64,000 nucleotides of DNA from Alicycliphilus denitrificans K601 (GCF_000204645.1 NC_015422.1:2931001-2995000); one strand, 5' to 3'. Shown: positions 27,302-36,831, counted from the stretch's first letter. A program made the numbers and translations. The notes: generated by a model from the letters alone, not told the origin.

Positions 27302-29221
27302 TCAGGCTTTGGAGGCGATGTCCCGTGCGATCAGTTCGACAAAGGCGTCGAGGGACATCACACCCAGGTCTTTATTGCCCCGGGCGCGCACTGCGACGGC
27401 TCCGGCCGCCTTTTCCTTGTCGCCCGCGACCAGGATATAGGGCAGCTTTTGCAACGCATGCTCGCGTATTTTATACGTAATCTTTTCGTTACGCAGATCC
27501 TGGACCACCCTAAGATCTTGATGCGGCAGCGCTTTCTGCAGCTTTGCGGCAATTTCGCGACAGTAGTCGCTCTGCGCGTCGGTGATGTTGAGCACCGCCA
27601 CCTGCACCGGCGCCAGCCACACCGGCAGCGCGCCCGCGTGCTGCTCGATCAGGATGCCGATGAAGCGCTCGAGCGAACCGACGATGGCCCGGTGCAGCAT
27701 CACCGGGCGGTGGCGGCCGCCGTCCTCGCCCACGTATTCGGCGTCCAGCCGCTCGGGCATCGAGAAATCCACCTGGATGGTGCCGCACTGCCAGTGGCGG
27801 CCGATCGCGTCCTTGAGCGTGTACTCGATCTTGGGGCCGTAGAACGCGCCCTCGCCGGGCGAGATCTCGAAGTCGCAGCCCGAGGCCTTCAGGCTCTCGA
27901 TGAGCGCCGCCTCGGCCTTGTCCCAGATCTCGTCCGAACCGATGCGCGCGTCGGGCCGCGTGGCGACCTTGTAGACGATGTCGGTGAAGCCGAAGTCCTG
28001 GTAGACCCTCTGCAGGAGCCGCGTGAACGCCAGCACCTCGTGCTGGATCTGGTCCTCGGTGCAGAAGATGTGGCCGTCGTCCTGCGTGAAGCCGCGCACG
28101 CGCATGATGCCGTGCAGGCCGCCCGTGGGCTCGTTGCGGTGGCACTGGCCGAACTCGCCGTAGCGCAGCGGCAGGTCGCGGTAGCTCTTGATGCCCTGCT
28201 TGAAGATCAGGATGTGGCCCGGGCAGTTCATCGGCTTGAGCGCATAGTCGCGCTTCTCGCTCTCGGTGACGAACATGTTCTCGCGGTACTTGTCCCAGTG
28301 GCCGGTCTTCTCCCACAGGCTCTTGTCGAGGATCTGCGGGGCCTTGACCTCCTGGTAGCCGTTGTCGCGGTACACGCGGCGCATGTACTGCTCCACCTCC
28401 TGCCACAGCGTCCAGCCCTTGGGATGCCAGAACACCGTGCCGGGCGAATGCTCGTCGATGTGGAACAGGTCGAGCTCGCGGCCCAGGCGACGGTGGTCGC
28501 GCTTTTCCGCCTCTTCCAGCATGTGCAGGTACTGGTTCAGCTCATCCTTGGTGGCCCAGGCCGTACCGTAGACGCGCTGCAGCATCTCATTGCGATGGTC
28601 GCCGCGCCAGTAGGCGCCGGCCACCTTCATCAGCTTGAAGAACTTCAGCTTGCCGGTGCTGGGCACGTGCGGGCCGCGGCACAGGTCCTCGAAGCCCCCC
28701 TCGCGGTACAGGCTCACGTCCTCGTTGCTCGGGATGCTGGCGATGATCTCGGCCTTGTAGTGCTCGCCCAGGCCCTTGAAGTACGCCACGGCCTCGTCGC
28801 GCGGCAGCACGCGGCGCACCACGGGTTCGTCCTTGGCGGCGAGCTCCATCATGCGCTTCTCGATCGCCACCAGATCCTCGGGCGTGAACGGGCGCTTGTA
28901 GGCGAAGTCGTAGTAGAAGCCGTTCTCGATCACCGGGCCGATGGTCACCTGCGCGTCAGGGAACAGCTCCTTGACGGCGTAGGCCAGCAGGTGGGCTGTG
29001 GAGTGGCGGATCACCTCCAGGCCCTCGGGATCCTTGGCCGTGACGATGCTCAAGGGGCTGTCCTGCGTGATCCGGTAGCTGGTATCGACGACCTTGTCGC
29101 CGATCTTGCCCGCCAGCGCGGCCTTGGCCAAGCCGGAGCCGATCGAAGCGGCCACATCGGCCACCGTCACCGGGCCGGGAAACTCGCGCCGGGAACCGTC
29201 GGGGAGCGTGATCTGAAGCAT
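27302..29221 (-). CDS. thrS: Threonyl-tRNA synthetase
   Basis: 639 aa. TGS domain at the N-terminus ([20 protein letters not shown]), editing domain with HSTAHLL, class II catalytic core with NCPGH (zinc and motif region), motif 2 [19 protein letters not shown] area and motif 3 [10 protein letters not shown], then the anticodon-binding domain. The ATG at 29221 gives the conserved start. The upstream 185 nt contain a Thr-rich leader ORF and a terminator, implying threonine-responsive attenuation. infC begins 87 bp downstream. Confidence 0.98.
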   Translation of the reverse strand: MLQITLPDGSRREFPGPVTVADVAASIGSGLAKAALAGKIGDKVVDTSYRITQDSPLSIVTAKDPEGLEVIRHSTAHLLAYAVKELFPDAQVTIGPVIENGFYYDFAYKRPFTPEDLVAIEKRMMELAAKDEPVVRRVLPRDEAVAYFKGLGEHYKAEIIASIPSNEDVSLYREGGFEDLCRGPHVPSTGKLKFFKLMKVAGAYWRGDHRNEMLQRVYGTAWATKDELNQYLHMLEEAEKRDHRRLGRELDLFHIDEHSPGTVFWHPKGWTLWQEVEQYMRRVYRDNGYQEVKAPQILDKSLWEKTGHWDKYRENMFVTESEKRDYALKPMNCPGHILIFKQGIKSYRDLPLRYGEFGQCHRNEPTGGLHGIMRVRGFTQDDGHIFCTEDQIQHEVLAFTRLLQRVYQDFGFTDIVYKVATRPDARIGSDEIWDKAEAALIESLKASGCDFEISPGEGAFYGPKIEYTLKDAIGRHWQCGTIQVDFSMPERLDAEYVGEDGGRHRPVMLHRAIVGSLERFIGILIEQHAGALPVWLAPVQVAVLNITDAQSDYCREIAAKLQKALPHQDLRVVQDLRNEKITYKIREHALQKLPYILVAGDKEKAAGAVAVRARGNKDLGVMSLDAFVELIARDIASKA

Positions 29222-29278
29222 GGTGTGCAAATCCTTGTGAACTGAAAGAGGTACGGTGCGCGCTCCCGGCCCCAAAGC

Positions 29279-29307
29279 AAAAAGCGCGGAACACAGTCCG
29301 CGCTTTT
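29279..29307 (-). terminator. Intrinsic terminator in the thrS leader (attenuator)
   Basis: On the minus strand GCGCGGA, loop CTGTGT, TCCGCGC, then TTTTTG; with flanking A/T the stem is 11 bp and perfect. It lies 58 nt before the thrS ATG, so it would stop transcription before the gene unless its 5' arm is captured by an upstream segment. Confidence 0.8.
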
Positions 29308-29338
29308 CGAGGGTGGGGGAGAAAGTGGTCTCGTGCAG

Positions 29339-29365
29339 GCGCGAACGGCCAGCCTCAACGGCTGG
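29339..29365 (-). promoter_or_regulatory. Competing leader hairpin and antiterminator segment of thrS
   Basis: CCAGCC/GGCTGG (29349-29365) can form a hairpin across the leader-peptide stop codon. The next segment, TTCGCGC (29339-29345), can pair over 7 bp (one G-T) with GCGCGGA, the 5' arm of the terminator, forming an alternative structure. This is the classical four-segment attenuator layout. Confidence 0.55.
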
Positions 29366-29405
29366 TGAAGGTCTCCATCGTAGTTCGCGGTGTCATAACC
29401 GACAT
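29355..29405 (-). CDS. Threonine-rich leader peptide of thrS
   Basis: 16-codon [19 protein letters not shown] (or 13 codons from the second ATG at 29396), five Thr codons using four different triplets. A GGGCGAG stretch precedes the first ATG by 7 nt. It starts about 30 nt after a -10-like TAGAAT (29441-29446) and ends 47 nt before the terminator. Stalling at Thr codons when charged tRNA-Thr is scarce would favour antitermination and raise ThrS. The remainder of the gap 29222-29579 shows no gene. Confidence 0.65.
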   Translation of the reverse strand: MSVMTPRTTMETFTSR

Positions 29406-29579
29406 TGCCTTTCTCGCCCTTGTGTCTTGCAAAAGTTCGGATTCTACCCTGTGCCGACGCAAAAACCCCGGAGCCTGCGCCCAGGGCCGTGAGCGCCCTG
29501 CGCGAGATCAGTGGAACGGATCTTCGCAGCCGCCCCATGCGCTCATGCGCGATCTGCAGCAGTGGCGCAGCGCACCAAC

Positions 29580-30491
29580 CTACAGGTGGAAATCGCCCGC
29601 TGCTTCCGGCTGATAAAGCACCTTCCTGATCCGGATATGGCAGGTTCGGTTCGGACTCCGCCAGTCGAAGGCATCGCCCTCCTTGTAGCCCAGGATCGCG
29701 GTGCCGATGCCGGAGCAAACCGATAGCTTCTCGACACCGCCGTCCGCATCCTCTGGGTAAACCAGCGCAACTTGCACCTCCTCGTTGCCCACCTCCAGCA
29801 AGGCCTTGGAGTTCATCGTGACGACATCCTCCGCCACTTGCCGTGGATCGACGACGACGGCTCGCTCGATCTCGTGCTCCAGCTCAAAAATATCCGAGCC
29901 CTGTTCGAGCTCGATCAGGCTCCTGAGCCGGGCCTTGTCGATTTCGGTGATGTAGATGACGGAGGTATGAGCCGCAGGGCTTTCGCGCAAGAGCCGGAGA
30001 TAGCGCTCCGAGTTGATGGCAAAAGACTTCATCGCGGGCGTTTCGCTTTCCAGCAGGAAGCCGCTGCGCAGAAAAGCATTCAGCGACCGCGCGTTGTCTG
30101 GGTGGATTTTGGCGATGAGCTTCTCGGCCCGCATGTCGAAGAAGGCGAGTTTCATGCCTTCGCGAATCGCGCTTGCTCCGAGCTTGCGGCCCCAGTTGTC
30201 GCGGTTGCCAATGACCAGGACCATTTCGCAGTCCGGGCCCTTCTTGACGAGACGCACGAAGCCCACTGGCACGTCATGCCGGTCGTAGGCCATGAAGAAC
30301 CGGCCGCCTTGGTTGAATAGATGGGTCAGGATCGGCAACTGGATCCGACCGATGGCCTGCTCAATGGACCGGGAGACATGGCGCGAGTCTCTCAGGTAGC
30401 GCGTGACGGCCTCATCTTCCAACCAGTCCATCAGAGTCAGCGCGTTTGCCCGGGTGATCTCGGGACACAGGGAAATGAAAGGCTTGTTCAT
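29580..30491 (-). CDS. GNAT acetyltransferase fused to a GreA/Rnk-type C-terminal domain
   Basis: 303 aa with two domains. Residues about 1-150 form a GNAT fold (LMDWLEDEAVTRYL, acetyl-CoA loop region NRDNWGRKLGASAIREGM, KIHPDNARSLNAFLRSGF). Residues about 170-303 match Rnk/GreA-B C-terminal domains, with VVTMNSKALLEVG and the FKBP-like end GDAFDWRSPN. Rnk binds RNA polymerase near the secondary channel, so the acetyltransferase may be brought to transcription complexes. The ATG at 30491 is preferred, 3 nt after GGGGTG; a TTG seven codons upstream is possible. Confidence 0.85.
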   Translation of the reverse strand: MNKPFISLCPEITRANALTLMDWLEDEAVTRYLRDSRHVSRSIEQAIGRIQLPILTHLFNQGGRFFMAYDRHDVPVGFVRLVKKGPDCEMVLVIGNRDNWGRKLGASAIREGMKLAFFDMRAEKLIAKIHPDNARSLNAFLRSGFLLESETPAMKSFAINSERYLRLLRESPAAHTSVIYITEIDKARLRSLIELEQGSDIFELEHEIERAVVVDPRQVAEDVVTMNSKALLEVGNEEVQVALVYPEDADGGVEKLSVCSGIGTAILGYKEGDAFDWRSPNRTCHIRIRKVLYQPEAAGDFHL

Positions 30492-30572
30492 CTTCACCCC
30501 GTTGGGTTTCAAGAATGAAAGCCTTTCATGGCCGAAGCCATGACGGTTCTTTCGACAGAGTGCTCATTCTAA

Positions 30573-30800
30573 GAGTCTGTTCAAAATCCTTCGAGCAGCA
30601 AAGCCAGGAACGCCAGGTGAATGAGCTGCAAGCTGGTATTCAGATGTCTTTCCACACGCGGAATGTGATCGGCCCCAGGTTGAATGCGTAGAAGAGCCGA
30701 TCCTGGCTTACCTGCTGTCCCAGCATGGTGTGCGCCTTCGTCAGTGATGGCGGACCACCCATCACTGGTCGGGCTCCCGGCTCAAGGGGAGTTTTTCAAC
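30573..30800 (-). mobile_element. Deleted, chimeric insertion-sequence remnant
   Basis: At 30573 is GAGTCTGTTCAAAAT, typical of an IS5-group end, and the minus strand then encodes a transposase C-terminus ending HLNTSLQLIHLAFLALLLEGF (stop at 30581; the last 20 residues are quoted with one more as description). At 30726 an ATG starts MLGQQVSQDRLFYAFNL, an IS1182-like transposase N-terminus, which goes out of frame at about 30676 and stops at 30640. The two parts are from different places of one or two transposases, joined by deletion. The right end near GAGTTTTTCAACACG (about 30790) is uncertain. The rest of 30492-30911 holds only the terminator of the next gene. Confidence 0.6.
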
Positions 30801-30825
30801 ACGATAAGCCGAACTCAGCCATTAA

Positions 30826-30862
30826 GAAAAAAACCACCGTGACACCGAAGCATCAGGTGGTT
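30826..30862 (-). terminator. Terminator of the isocitrate lyase gene
   Basis: On the minus strand AACCACC, a 17-nt loop including CTTCGG, GGTGGTT and a run of T residues. It begins 50 bp after the aceA stop. Confidence 0.8.
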
Positions 30863-30911
30863 TCTCATTGAACAAGCCCAAGCGCCCTCCCGAGCGCCTG
30901 AGTCCGTCAGA

Positions 30912-32243
<1,332 letters not shown>

Positions 32244-32301
32244 GCTTGCTCTCCAAGAGGTAAGGGAATCGACAGGTGCCAATGCGGCATCCTTGGGTGC
32301 A

Positions 32302-32330
32302 ACTCTAAGTCTTATATAAGACCAATGCAA
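32302..32330 (-). promoter_or_regulatory. Isocitrate lyase promoter
   Basis: Minus strand TTGCAT (32325-32330), exact 17-bp spacer, TAGAGT (32302-32307). The spacer is filled by the palindrome GTCTTATATAAGAC, so a bound regulator would block polymerase. Start of transcription expected near 32295, about 50 nt before the ATG. Confidence 0.6.
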
Positions 32331-32365
32331 GCTCTTATGTCTTATATAAGAGATAAATTTATCTC
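32309..32365. promoter_or_regulatory. Array of three palindromic operators upstream of aceA
   Basis: GTCTTATATAAGAC (32309-32322) and TCTTATATAAGA (32340-32351) share a core and have centres exactly 30 bp apart, three helical turns. GAGATAAATTTATCTC (32350-32365) is a third perfect palindrome touching the second. The paired boxes suggest a cooperative dimeric repressor, for example of GntR type; the protein is not identifiable here. The stretch to 32508 also has AATTTCTC..GAGAAATT (32411-32431). Confidence 0.65.
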
Positions 32366-32508
32366 ATGAAAATCAATCACTTGCGCCAACCATTCCTCAT
32401 CGTGGAAAGTAATTTCTCTTATCGAGAAATTTTGCCGCACCGCAACAAGATCGATTATTCACGATGAGAAAACTAACTTCCGCATTATGAAATTTACCCG
32501 GAAAAGCG

Positions 32509-33528
32509 ATGGCCACAGTGCGCCGCCGCGGCCGTATCGTGCATGATGTGCGCCCCTTCCCCCGCCTCCATCGAGTGAACACCCCCAGCCGCCCCGTCGC
32601 CTATCTCTGCCTGGCACTCAGCATGACGTTGGTCGGCAGCTACGTAGCGCTGTCCAAGCCGTTGGCCGCGGCCTTCCCGGTTTTCCTGCTCGTCTGGATG
32701 CGCTTCGGCATCGGCGGCGTGGCCATGCTGGGCTGGATCAAAAGGCCCGTGCAGGAGGAGCCGCTGACGGCGCAGACCCGCGGCCTGTTGTTTCTGCAAT
32801 CCCTGCTCGGCAACTTTTTGTTCACCGTCTGCATGATCTATGGCGTGAGCCTGACCAGCGCCACCTCGGCCGGCGTGATCATGGCGTCCATCCCCGCCTG
32901 CGTGGCAGTGATGAGCTGGCTCTTCCTGCACGAGCGGGTGGCGCCCCGCACCTGGCTGGCTGTGGCCTGCGCCGTCGCCGGCATCGCGCTTTTCGCGCTA
33001 TCCGGACAAGAGCATGCGGCGCCCGCCAATATTGGGGAATCCCCTGAAAACTCTATCTACATGCAGTGGCTGGGCTATACCCTGTTGCTGGGCGCCTCGG
33101 TGTGCGAGGGCGCGTATTCCGTGATTGGCAAGAAGCTCACCGGCGCGCTTGGTCCCAAGCGCATCACCGCACTCATCAATCTATGGGGCTTTGCGCTGTC
33201 CACACCGCTCGGCATGTACTTCGCCTGGGGCTTTGACTTTGCCGCCGTGCCCTGGAGCCTGTGGCTGCTGCTGCTGTTCTACGCGCTGGCCGCGTGCATG
33301 TGGACCGTGTGGCTGTGGATGACGGGACTCAAGGCCGTGCCCGCCGCACAAGGCGGCGTGTTTACCGTGCTGCTGCCCGTGAGCGCAGCGCTGGTCGGGG
33401 TGCTGGCGCTGGGCGAACGCTTCACGCCGATCCAGCTGCTGGCCTTCGGCATGGCGCTGGCCAGCGTGGTGCTGGCCACCCTGCCCTCACGCCTGGCATG
33501 GCGCGTGAGGCACGGCGGCAGCCGCTGA
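32509..33528 (+). CDS. EamA/DMT-superfamily transporter
   Basis: 339 aa inner-membrane protein, about ten helices in two EamA repeats (first repeat from YLCLALSMTLVGSYVALSK, second from MQWLGYTLLLGASVCEGAYS). Such carriers export amino acids or other small metabolites; substrate cannot be read. The start is unsure: ATG at 32509 adds a basic leader of 22 residues; GTG at 32575 would give 317 aa, nearer the family norm. Divergent from aceA. Confidence 0.85.
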   Translation: MATVRRRGRIVHDVRPFPRLHRVNTPSRPVAYLCLALSMTLVGSYVALSKPLAAAFPVFLLVWMRFGIGGVAMLGWIKRPVQEEPLTAQTRGLLFLQSLLGNFLFTVCMIYGVSLTSATSAGVIMASIPACVAVMSWLFLHERVAPRTWLAVACAVAGIALFALSGQEHAAPANIGESPENSIYMQWLGYTLLLGASVCEGAYSVIGKKLTGALGPKRITALINLWGFALSTPLGMYFAWGFDFAAVPWSLWLLLLFYALAACMWTVWLWMTGLKAVPAAQGGVFTVLLPVSAALVGVLALGERFTPIQLLAFGMALASVVLATLPSRLAWRVRHGGSR

Positions 33529-33684
33529 AGCACCCGCGCAAAGGCTTCCCGGACCACTACAAATCGAGGCAAAAAAGACCTCCCCCTCCTTGGAAACGCG
33601 TTTTTTTCCCAGTAGCATCGCCGCTAGCCAGTGGAGCAGGTTTTCGCTGGTGATACTTTTCACATCCAACAAGGACCACCCGAC

Positions 33685-33966
33685 ATGGCAACTGCAAAGA
33701 CCGCTCCCGCAAAGAAGCGCACCCCCAATGCCGCCTTCATGAAGCCGCTGACTCCCAGCCCCGCCCTGGCTGCCGTGGTCGGCGCCACCCCGTTGCCGCG
33801 CACCGAGATCATCAGCAAGCTGTGGGTCTACATCAAGGCCAACAACCTGCAGGACGCCGCCAACAAGCGCATGATCAATGCCGACGCCAAGCTCAAGGAA
33901 GTGTTCGGCAAGCCCCAGGTCTCGATGTTCGAGATGGCCGGCCTGATCGGCAAGCACGTGAAATAA
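33685..33966 (+). CDS. SWIB/MDM2-domain protein
   Basis: 93 aa, essentially one SWIB domain (AFMKPLTPSPALAAVVG ... KLWVYIKANNLQDAANKRMI ... MFEMAGLIGKHVK) after a short Lys/Ala-rich tail. In eukaryotes SWIB occurs in chromatin remodellers; bacterial copies are small stand-alone proteins, best known from Chlamydia and some Proteobacteria, and are thought to bind nucleoid or topoisomerase partners. AAGGA lies 10 nt before the ATG. A strong terminator follows. Confidence 0.9.
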   Translation: MATAKTAPAKKRTPNAAFMKPLTPSPALAAVVGATPLPRTEIISKLWVYIKANNLQDAANKRMINADAKLKEVFGKPQVSMFEMAGLIGKHVK

Positions 33967-34016
33967 GTCCCGCCCGGGCATGCAGACCGCGCCATAGCGG
34001 GCCTGCGACGAAAAAG

Positions 34017-34040
34017 ACCGGCCCTCGCGCCGGTTTTTTT
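34017..34040 (+). terminator. Terminator of the SWIB gene
   Basis: ACCGGC, 6-nt loop, GCCGGT followed by seven T residues, 50 bp after the stop. Confidence 0.88.
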
Positions 34041-34095
34041 GTGCCCGCCCGGCCTCAGCCACAGTATTCGACATCGCAGTGTGGGCACAGACTGC

Positions 34096-34121
34096 AAATG
34101 CGATGAATTCGCATTTATAAT
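34096..34121 (+). promoter_or_regulatory. Fur-box-like operator over the bfd promoter
   Basis: AAATGCGATGAATTCGCATTT (34096-34116) differs only inside the arms from the Fur consensus; described here as perfect 8-bp arms AAATGCGA and TCGCATTT around TGAAT. The -10 TATAAT (34116-34121) overlaps its end. Iron-replete repression of bfd and the genes after it is expected. Confidence 0.6.
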
Positions 34122-34160
34122 CCAACCATTGTTTCATAGCCAGCCACAACTGCCTGCACC

Positions 34161-34433
34161 ATGATCGTCTGTGTTTGCCACCGCGTTTCCGATCGCGAGA
34201 TTGCACGCCATGCGCGCGCAGGTATGAGCTTCGATGAGATCCAGTTCGAATTGGGCGTTGCCACCCAATGCGGGAACTGCGAGGATTGCGCGCGCGATAT
34301 CGTCGCGCAATGCTGCGCATCGCAGCCGGTGGCCGCCCTCCACAAGGAGGTCGGAGCCAGTGACGTCCAGCTTGCCAAAGCCTGCCAGGAAGGTACGTCA
34401 TGCAACTGCTCTCGACACTCGCTGCAAGTCTGA
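34161..34433 (+). CDS. bfd: Bacterioferritin-associated ferredoxin
   Basis: 90 aa [2Fe-2S] protein that reduces bacterioferritin to release stored iron. Ligand cysteines Cys4, Cys6, Cys37 and Cys40 are in place (VCVC, QCGNCEDC). The C-terminal tail is longer than in E. coli Bfd (64 aa) and has extra cysteines. Preceded by a Fur-like box; no bacterioferritin gene is adjacent. Its 3' end overlaps a 24-codon membrane ORF. Confidence 0.92.
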   Translation: MIVCVCHRVSDREIARHARAGMSFDEIQFELGVATQCGNCEDCARDIVAQCCASQPVAALHKEVGASDVQLAKACQEGTSCNCSRHSLQV

Positions 34434-34474
34434 TCATCGTCATAGGATCCGCCTGGTGGGTCCTGCGTAAATAG
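34400..34474 (+). CDS. 24-residue single-helix membrane protein overlapping bfd
   Basis: ORF MQLLSTLAASLIIVIGSAWW followed by VLRK; one hydrophobic helix with a basic C-terminus. AGGAAGG lies 7 nt before the ATG, one of the better ribosome sites in the window. It overlaps the last 34 bp of bfd in another frame and precedes tonB by 63 bp. Not recognised; could be a regulator or stabiliser of the ExbB-ExbD-TonB complex by position, or a chance ORF. Confidence 0.5.
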   Translation: MQLLSTLAASLIIVIGSAWWVLRK

Positions 34475-34496
34475 GCAGAATATTCAAGCTTGTATT

Positions 34497-34529
34497 AGCT
34501 CCAGCCTTGCTGGACAAGTGCTGGCAGCT
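34497..34529. repeat. REP-like hairpin repeat before tonB
   Basis: AGCTCCAGCCTTG, CTGGA loop, CAAGTGCTGGCAGCT. Imperfect arms of the AGCTnCCAGCGCTTG family that recurs in the window's intergenic spaces. Confidence 0.6.
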
Positions 34530-34537
34530 ATTACTTT

Positions 34538-35251
34538 ATGTCGCATTTAGATCGATATGGCTCCCCCAGGGGATTGAGCCGCAATGCCGTGATCGCGGGT
34601 TCGGTGGTGTTGCTGCATGCAGCCGGCCTGTGGGCCCTGCAGTCCGGGTTGATGCGCCAGGCCGCGGAAATCATCATCCCGGCCGAGGTCCTGAGCGAGT
34701 TTCTTACGCCGGCGCCGCCCGCCGCTCCTCCTGCGCCGCCCGTGCCGCTGCCGCACAAGCCCACGCCTGCCCCCCCCAAGCCCACGCCCCCGAAGCCGCG
34801 TCCGGCACCGACACCCGCTCCCGCGCCCATGCCCCTGGCGATAGCCGACCCCACGCCGGCACCCGCGGCGCCCGTGGGCGTGGTGCAGCAGCAGCCGGCC
34901 GCCGCGCCAGTCGAGGCCGCTCCCGCCCCGGCCCCTGCGGCGCCCGCGGCCCCGCCCGGGCCGGCCATCATCCAGCCTTCGAGCGATGCCAGCCACCTGA
35001 ACAACCCCAAGCCGGTCTACCCTGCGGTCAGCAAGCGCCTGGGTGAGCAGGGCAAGATCGTCCTGCGCGTGCTGATCGGCACCGACGGCCTGCCGCAGAA
35101 GATCGAGATCAAGCAATCGAGCGGCTACGAGCGCCTGGACCGCCAGGCCGTGGACACCGTCTCGCGCTGGCGCTTCGTGCCCGGCACGCGCAATGGCGTG
35201 CCCGAGGCTATGTGGTACCTGCAACCCATCAACTTCGTTCTCCAACAATAG
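34538..35251 (+). CDS. tonB: TonB energy-transducing protein
   Basis: 237 aa. One N-terminal membrane helix (residues about 17-35, AVIAGSVVLLHAAGLWAL), a long Pro-rich spacer with PKP repeats (about 60-140), and a C-terminal TonB domain with YPAVSKRLGEQGKIVLRVLI. It carries proton-motive energy from ExbBD to outer-membrane receptors. Followed by exbB after 15 bp; probably in the Fur-controlled bfd transcript, since the gap before it holds only a repeat. Confidence 0.95.
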   Translation: MSHLDRYGSPRGLSRNAVIAGSVVLLHAAGLWALQSGLMRQAAEIIIPAEVLSEFLTPAPPAAPPAPPVPLPHKPTPAPPKPTPPKPRPAPTPAPAPMPLAIADPTPAPAAPVGVVQQQPAAAPVEAAPAPAPAAPAAPPGPAIIQPSSDASHLNNPKPVYPAVSKRLGEQGKIVLRVLIGTDGLPQKIEIKQSSGYERLDRQAVDTVSRWRFVPGTRNGVPEAMWYLQPINFVLQQ

Positions 35252-35266
35252 ACCCCGGGAGTTTTC

Positions 35267-35986
35267 ATGGAATCGCATTTCGGCATCGCCAACGTCTGGA
35301 TACAAGGCGACTTCGTCACGCGTGCCGTCGCCGTGCTGCTGCTGGGCATGTCGCTGGCATCGTGGATCGTCATCATCATCAAGGCGCTGGACATCGTCAG
35401 GTACAAGAAGCACGCGCGCCAGGCGCGCGACTTCTGGCACAGCGAGGACTTCGCCGCCGGCCTGACCAAGCTGGGCGCCGACCCGGCGAACCCCTTCCGC
35501 CACTTGGCGCTGGAGGGCCGCGAAGCCACGGCGCACCACCGCAACACCCAGGCCCATCTGCACGACAGCCTGGACGTGAGCGACTGGGTCACGCGCTGCC
35601 TGCGCAACTGCATCGACGAGTTCACCGCCCGCCTGCAGTCGGGCCTGGCCATCCTGGCATCGGTGGGCTCCACCGCGCCGTTCATCGGCCTGTTCGGCAC
35701 CGTCTGGGGCATCTACCATGCGCTGGTGGCCATCGGCGCGTCGGGCCAGTCCACGATCGACAAGGTGGCCGGCCCGATCGGCGAGGCGCTGATCATGACC
35801 GCCCTGGGCCTGGCCGTGGCCATTCCGGCCGTGCTGGGCTACAACGCCCTGGTGCGCGGCAACAAGTCCGTCCTGAGCAGCCTCAACAGCTTCGCCCACG
35901 ACCTGCACGCCTACTTCGTGACCGGCGCGCGCGTGACGGTGCAGGGCGACGCCGCGGCCAAGGTGCTGCCCATCAAGAAAGGCTGA
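35267..35986 (+). CDS. exbB: ExbB proton-channel subunit of the TonB system
   Basis: 239 aa MotA/TolQ/ExbB protein with three membrane helices: about residues 17-39, 130-155 (ILASVGSTAPFIGLFGTVWG) and 172-195 (GEALIMTALGLAVAIPAVLG). Forms the pentameric stator with ExbD. Six bases before exbD. Confidence 0.96.
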   Translation: MESHFGIANVWIQGDFVTRAVAVLLLGMSLASWIVIIIKALDIVRYKKHARQARDFWHSEDFAAGLTKLGADPANPFRHLALEGREATAHHRNTQAHLHDSLDVSDWVTRCLRNCIDEFTARLQSGLAILASVGSTAPFIGLFGTVWGIYHALVAIGASGQSTIDKVAGPIGEALIMTALGLAVAIPAVLGYNALVRGNKSVLSSLNSFAHDLHAYFVTGARVTVQGDAAAKVLPIKKG

Positions 35987-35992
35987 CGTGCC

Positions 35993-36403
<411 letters not shown>

Positions 36404-36440
36404 GCCGCGCACCGTTTGTGCATGAGGTTACAGAAAACGC

Positions 36441-36471
36441 TTGACACACAAACGATAATGATTATCATTAT
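36441..36471 (+). promoter_or_regulatory. hemP promoter with canonical Fur box
   Basis: TTGACA (36441-36446), 16-bp spacer, TATCAT. GATAATGATTATCATTAT (36454-36471) matches the classical Fur box nearly fully and covers the -10, so iron repression is expected. Confidence 0.8.
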
Positions 36472-36498
36472 TATATCCAAAATGGATTGACGATCATC

Positions 36499-36726
36499 AT
36501 GCACGCCGAGCTGACCATCCCCTCCGCCCCGACCGCCTCGCATCTGCGCAACACCGGCAATGCCGCCGTTGGCTACTTCAATGGCCCGGCAGACATGCAT
36601 GCCGGCGGGATGGCCGTCGATAGCAAGACCCTGCTGCGTGGCCACAAAGCCGTGACCATCGTGCACAACGGCGCCAGCTACCGCCTGCAGGCCACCAAGC
36701 TCGGCAAACTGATTCTGACGAAATAG
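36499..36726 (+). CDS. hemP: HemP/HmuP hemin-uptake protein
   Basis: 75 aa; the conserved C-terminal half VDSKTLLRGHKAVTIVHNG through RLQATKLGKLILTK is a full HemP domain. In Burkholderia and Bradyrhizobium HmuP is needed for expression of haem receptor genes. The ATG at 36499 starts MHAELTIPSA; an in-frame TTG lies 12 bp upstream. Unusually no haem receptor or hmuTUV operon follows. Confidence 0.88.
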   Translation: MHAELTIPSAPTASHLRNTGNAAVGYFNGPADMHAGGMAVDSKTLLRGHKAVTIVHNGASYRLQATKLGKLILTK

Positions 36727-36831
36727 GTTTCATCGTGGGGCGACTCCAGGACCTCGGTCCCAAGGGTCGTATTGGCCAGCCAACGGGCATGCCCGCGTAG
36801 CCAGGCTTTTTTTCACCCACCACCCACCCGC

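Noticed and set aside
27290..29245. 651-residue plus-strand open frame
   Set aside because: Shadow of thrS, no domain signature.
29222..29400. T-box or other riboswitch before thrS
   Set aside because: No T-box AGGGTGG-type conserved box or specifier loop layout; the Thr-rich ORF with terminator explains the leader better.
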